Below the pieces are notes generated by a model. It was not told the DNA's origin and made no database searches. It saw only the letters and a program-made list of their open reading frames with translations. Source: Anaerococcus vaginalis ATCC 51170 (GTDB lineage: Bacteria; Bacillota; Clostridia; Tissierellales; Peptoniphilaceae). Taken from it: a DNA stretch of 64,000 nt. Of this stretch, positions 61,121 to 64,000 are shown piece after piece. Where the stretch lies: the NCBI RefSeq assembly GCF_000163295.1, contig NZ_GG700527.1:1705966-1769965 (forward strand), in the 5' to 3' direction. Each line of letters opens with the position of its first letter. The stretch's first letter is position 1. Made by a program: the position numbers and the translations under genes.

Positions 61121-61140
61121 AAATTAAAATTATTTACACA

Positions 61141-61184
61141 AATCGCGTTGATAAAGAAAAAACTTTATCAGTGCGATTTTTTAT
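61141..61184 (+). terminator. Terminator of gshA-radA
   Basis: AATCGC-G-TTGATAAAG / CTTTATCA-G-TGCGATT stem plus T run. Confidence 0.88.
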
Positions 61185-61332
61185 TTTTAAATTCGTGCAA
61201 AAGTATAATTTTGTTTTAATTAAAGCATAAAAATATTTTAAAAAGCAAAAGAAAAAATTTATAATTTGTGAGATATTTATAGAATTATTTGCTAAATATT
61301 TTCATATTTTTTATATTTTGAAAAAAATCTAT

Positions 61333-61383
61333 TGACAAAGATATGAGAAAAGAATATATTGTAATTAATTAAAACGTTTTAAC
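61333..61383 (+). promoter_or_regulatory. Promoter and LacI-type operator of the ribose operon
   Basis: TTGACA (61333-61338), 17-bp spacer, TATATT (61356-61361). TTAAAACGTTTTAA (61370-61383) is a perfect palindrome with central CG, the LacI/RbsR operator form, just past the start point and 10 bp before the repressor gene, so the operon is autoregulated. Confidence 0.83.
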
Positions 61384-61392
61384 GAGGTCGAT

Positions 61393-62382
61393 ATGGCGAA
61401 TATAAAAGATGTAGCAAAACTTGCTGGAGTATCTATTACTACAGTTTCTATGGTTTTGAATAATACTAACAACAAAATATCGGATGCAACTAGAAAAAAA
61501 GTAATTGAAGCGGCAAATACTCTTAGTTATAATCCAAATAATTTTGCCAAAGCTCTTGCTAGTAAAAAAAGCAATGTGATTATGGCTCTTATTCCAGATA
61601 TTTCCAATCCATTTTTTTCTTTGTTAGTTAAAAATCTTACCTATTATGCAGAAAAATATTCTTATTTTTTGTACATTCACAATACTAATAATAAAAATAT
61701 TAAAAAGCAAGAATTTATTAATATGATTACTAGCAATGTTATTGGAGCATCTTTGCTAGTTGATAGAAATATGAAAGATTTAGACGACGAGCTAGTAAGA
61801 AAAAATAATATTATTTTTTTGGATGAGGTTGATTTTGATGATAGAAAAACTCACATAGTTACTGGAAATAATGAAAAAGGTGGATTTTTGGGCATGCAAT
61901 ATTTAATTGATAGAGGATTTAAAAATATTGGGATTTTAATAGGTCCAAGGTCTACTGCAAATTCTTCAAGAAGATTATCTGGTGCCATAAAAGCTGCTAT
62001 GAATAATGATATTTATATTGATTCTTCAAATATAATTCATGGGGATTATTCTTATGAAGGTGGTTACAAGGCTGGAAAAATTTTTTTAGAAAAAAAAGTT
62101 GATGCTATTTTTTCTTTTGCTGATATGTCTTCATACGGACTTTTGAAATATTTTGATGAAAACAAAATAAAAGTTCCAAGAGATATTTCTTTGATAAGTT
62201 ATGATAATTTATTTTTAAATAATTTGATTAGTCCCAAATTAACATCAATTGACCAAAATTTGGAAATGATAGCAAAATCTTCTATTGAAATGGCGGATGA
62301 TTTGATAAATGGAAGAAAAAATAATAAAAAAGTTATGGTAGAGCCTTTTGTGGCTTGTGGAGAAAGTGTAGGTAAAAAATAA
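61393..62382 (+). CDS. rbsR: LacI-family repressor (RbsR-like)
   Basis: 329 residues. Helix-turn-helix at IKDVAKLAGVSITTVSMVLN, hinge near 50, sugar-binding domain with IPDISNPFFSLL and FSFADMSSYGLL. First gene of an operon with ribokinase and RbsD; probably senses ribose. Overlaps rbsK by one base. Confidence 0.9.
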   Translation: MANIKDVAKLAGVSITTVSMVLNNTNNKISDATRKKVIEAANTLSYNPNNFAKALASKKSNVIMALIPDISNPFFSLLVKNLTYYAEKYSYFLYIHNTNNKNIKKQEFINMITSNVIGASLLVDRNMKDLDDELVRKNNIIFLDEVDFDDRKTHIVTGNNEKGGFLGMQYLIDRGFKNIGILIGPRSTANSSRRLSGAIKAAMNNDIYIDSSNIIHGDYSYEGGYKAGKIFLEKKVDAIFSFADMSSYGLLKYFDENKIKVPRDISLISYDNLFLNNLISPKLTSIDQNLEMIAKSSIEMADDLINGRKNNKKVMVEPFVACGESVGKK

Positions 62383-63275
62383 TGAAAATACTAAATTTTG
62401 GTTCTTTAAATATTGATATATTTTTTAGAGTAGAAAATATTGTAAAGCCAGGAGAAACTATAAGTGCAAAAAGCATTGAAAAAAGACCAGGTGGAAAGGG
62501 ACTTAATCAATCTGTTGCTCTTAGCAAAAGTTTTGAAAATGTATATCACGCAGGAAGCGTAGGAGATGATGGTATTTTTCTTGTTGATTATTTAAAAAGT
62601 GAGAATATAAATACAAAGTATATAAAAAAATCTGACAAATTAACTGGAAATGCGATTATTCAAGTCGATGATAAGGGAGAAAATTCTATAGTTCTCTACA
62701 AGGGAGCAAATTTTGATAATGACAAAAAATTTATAGATGAAGTTTTAAATGATTTTTCTAAAGATGATATTTTGCTTTTGCAAAATGAAATAAGCTCTAT
62801 GAAATATTTGATAGATAAGGCTTATGAAAAGGGAATGAAAATAGTCTTAAATCCTTCTCCAATCACAGATGAGATAAAAGAATTTGATTTTAATAAAATA
62901 GATTTGCTTTTGGTAAATGAAATAGAGGCAAAGAATATAGCAAATAAAAATAGTGTGGATGAGAGCATTGATTATTTTACAACAACTTATCCAAATATAA
63001 ATTTGATTGTAACACTTGGAAGTAAAGGCTCAATTTTTGTAAATAAGAATGAGAAAATCAAACAAGAAGGCATAAAAGTTCAATCGGTTGATAGTACAGG
63101 AGCTGGTGATACTTTTACAGGATTTTTCGTATCTTATTTTTATCAAGGAAAAAATGTAAGGGATTGTTTGAAATTTGCAAGCCTAGCGTCAGCTCTTTCT
63201 GTAACAAAAAGCGGGGCTAGCATATCTATTCCAAGCCTTTGTGATGTAAAAGAATTTGAAAGGAAGAATGTATGA
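62382..63275 (+). CDS. rbsK: Ribokinase
   Basis: 297 residues of the PfkB family. N-terminal signature GGKGLNQSVALSK (about 38-50), anion-hole and catalytic base motif DSTGAGDTFTGFF (about 234-246). Phosphorylates ribose to ribose 5-phosphate in the cytosol. Overlaps rbsD by 4 bp (ATGA). Confidence 0.94.
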   Translation: MKILNFGSLNIDIFFRVENIVKPGETISAKSIEKRPGGKGLNQSVALSKSFENVYHAGSVGDDGIFLVDYLKSENINTKYIKKSDKLTGNAIIQVDDKGENSIVLYKGANFDNDKKFIDEVLNDFSKDDILLLQNEISSMKYLIDKAYEKGMKIVLNPSPITDEIKEFDFNKIDLLLVNEIEAKNIANKNSVDESIDYFTTTYPNINLIVTLGSKGSIFVNKNEKIKQEGIKVQSVDSTGAGDTFTGFFVSYFYQGKNVRDCLKFASLASALSVTKSGASISIPSLCDVKEFERKNV

Positions 63276-63664
63276 AAGAAAAAGGAATATTAAATAGCGA
63301 AATTTCAAAAAGACTTTCTGATTTGGGACACACAGACTTAATAGCTGTTGGAGATTGTGGTCTTCCAATTGATTCTGACAAAAAGATTGACTTAGCACTT
63401 AAACTTGGCGAACCTAAGTTTATAGATGTTTTAGAAATTCTGCTTAGTGATTTTGGTTGCGAATATTATTATTTGGCAAAAGAAATCAAAGAAAAAAATC
63501 CAAGTCAAGAAGAAAATATTAAAAAACTTTTGCCAGATATTGAATGCGAATATATATCTCATGAAGAATTTAAGAAAAAATTAAAAGACGTTAAATTTGT
63601 TATAAGGACTGGAGAAAATACACCTTATTCAAATATAATTTTAAGGTCAAAGAATATCTTTTAG
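63272..63664 (+). CDS. rbsD: D-ribose pyranase
   Basis: 130 residues, the usual size. LGHTDLIAVGDCGLPI near residue 18 holds the catalytic His and Asp; the C-terminal VIRTGENTPYSNIIL is the family ending. Converts beta-pyranose ribose to the furanose form used by ribokinase. Confidence 0.94.
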   Translation: MKEKGILNSEISKRLSDLGHTDLIAVGDCGLPIDSDKKIDLALKLGEPKFIDVLEILLSDFGCEYYYLAKEIKEKNPSQEENIKKLLPDIECEYISHEEFKKKLKDVKFVIRTGENTPYSNIILRSKNIF

Positions 63665-63673
63665 GAGGATTTT

Positions 63674-64000
63674 ATGAAAATTGAAATGAAAGATATTTAC
63701 AAGTCTTTTGGTAAAAATGATGTTCTAAAAGGAGTGGATTTTACCTTAAATGATGGAGAAATTCATGCTTTGGTAGGAGAAAATGGAGCAGGAAAATCTA
63801 CTTTGATGAATATTTTGTCAGGAGTTTTATCTAAAGATAAGGGAGAAATTTTAATTGATGGCAAAGAAGTTGACATAAGTGATACAAATGTAGCCAAAAA
63901 ATATGGAATAAGTTTTATCCACCAAGAATTATCTGATTGGCCAGAGCTTACTGTTATGGATAATATCTTTATGAATAATGAAATAAAAAATGGAATTTTT
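63674..64000 (+). CDS. rbsA: Ribose ABC transporter ATPase, 5' part
   Basis: Starts at ATG 63674 after AGGAGG and continues past the window edge; 109 codons are present. Walker A GENGAGKST is at about residue 37 and the Q loop region FIHQELSDWPELTVMDNIF follows, matching the first half of RbsA-type double ATPases. Fourth gene of the ribose operon; the permease and binding protein would lie beyond the window. Confidence 0.9.
   Translation, partial: MKIEMKDIYKSFGKNDVLKGVDFTLNDGEIHALVGENGAGKSTLMNILSGVLSKDKGEILIDGKEVDISDTNVAKKYGISFIHQELSDWPELTVMDNIFMNNEIKNGIF

Overview
The window comes from a very AT-rich, low-GC Gram-positive anaerobe. Gene content fits the Tissierellia/Peptoniphilaceae (Anaerococcus- or Peptoniphilus-like): a ctsR-mcsA-mcsB-clpC operon, sigma-A-type promoters, strong AGGAGG ribosome sites, many lipoproteins, adenine deaminase, methionine gamma-lyase and DUF4130/radical-SAM genes. 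The genus is inferred from gene content only.

Layout. 1-180: 5S rRNA, the tail of an rRNA operon. 342-5227: extracellular redox-repair operon (CcdA, thioredoxin lipoprotein, MsrAB lipoprotein) running into a YesN/YesM-type two-component system. 5243-8545: two insertions that each duplicate a terminator hairpin; the second carries a broken purine permease and an adenine deaminase. 8553-12604: 3-hydroxyacyl-CoA dehydrogenase and an FtsX-type ABC exporter. 12823-16367: NhaC-family transporter, LysR regulator and methionine gamma-lyase. 16646-19747: surface C69 dipeptidase, a 436-bp inverted-repeat-bounded noncoding block and a small membrane protein. 19892-22575: radical SAM/DUF4130 pair and two small membrane proteins. 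22587-30080: third insertion element, then a maltodextrin-type ABC/MalQ operon with a LacI regulator. 30336-34202: MATE pump, HAD phosphatase, GNAT, split chromate transporter. 34207-37850: a small gene, a complete Fst/par-like type I toxin-antitoxin with a decayed tandem copy, and a P-type ATPase behind a yybP-ykoY (Mn2+) riboswitch. 37874-41727: LURP-one protein, Ktr/Trk potassium uptake, a candidate sRNA, a zinc metallopeptidase. 41751-46322: Clp stress operon. 46335-48983: ars operon (R-D-A, no permease). 48994-53876: small lipoprotein genes and relics, then the Znu/ZinT zinc-uptake operon. 54350-54642: fourth insertion element. 54694-61182: membrane proteins, oxidoreductase, Ogt, a lipoprotein, GshA, RadA. 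61333-64000: ribose operon, cut by the window edge.

Most notable. (1) A family of elements with shared imperfect terminal repeats (GAGCGTAGACAAA / TTTGTCAACAGTC) flanked by 20-25 bp direct repeats; in at least two cases the repeat is an entire intrinsic terminator. Cores differ: a long hairpin, a gene cargo, or a REP-like structured core whose hairpin shows compensatory changes between two copies. (2) A type I toxin-antitoxin with a likely non-AUG toxin start and a ~67-nt antisense RNA. (3) An McsB homologue that has lost its kinase motifs but keeps an RDxxR motif. (4) Two candidate structured noncoding transcripts. (5) A visible drift from T-ending to A-ending codons along many transcription units.
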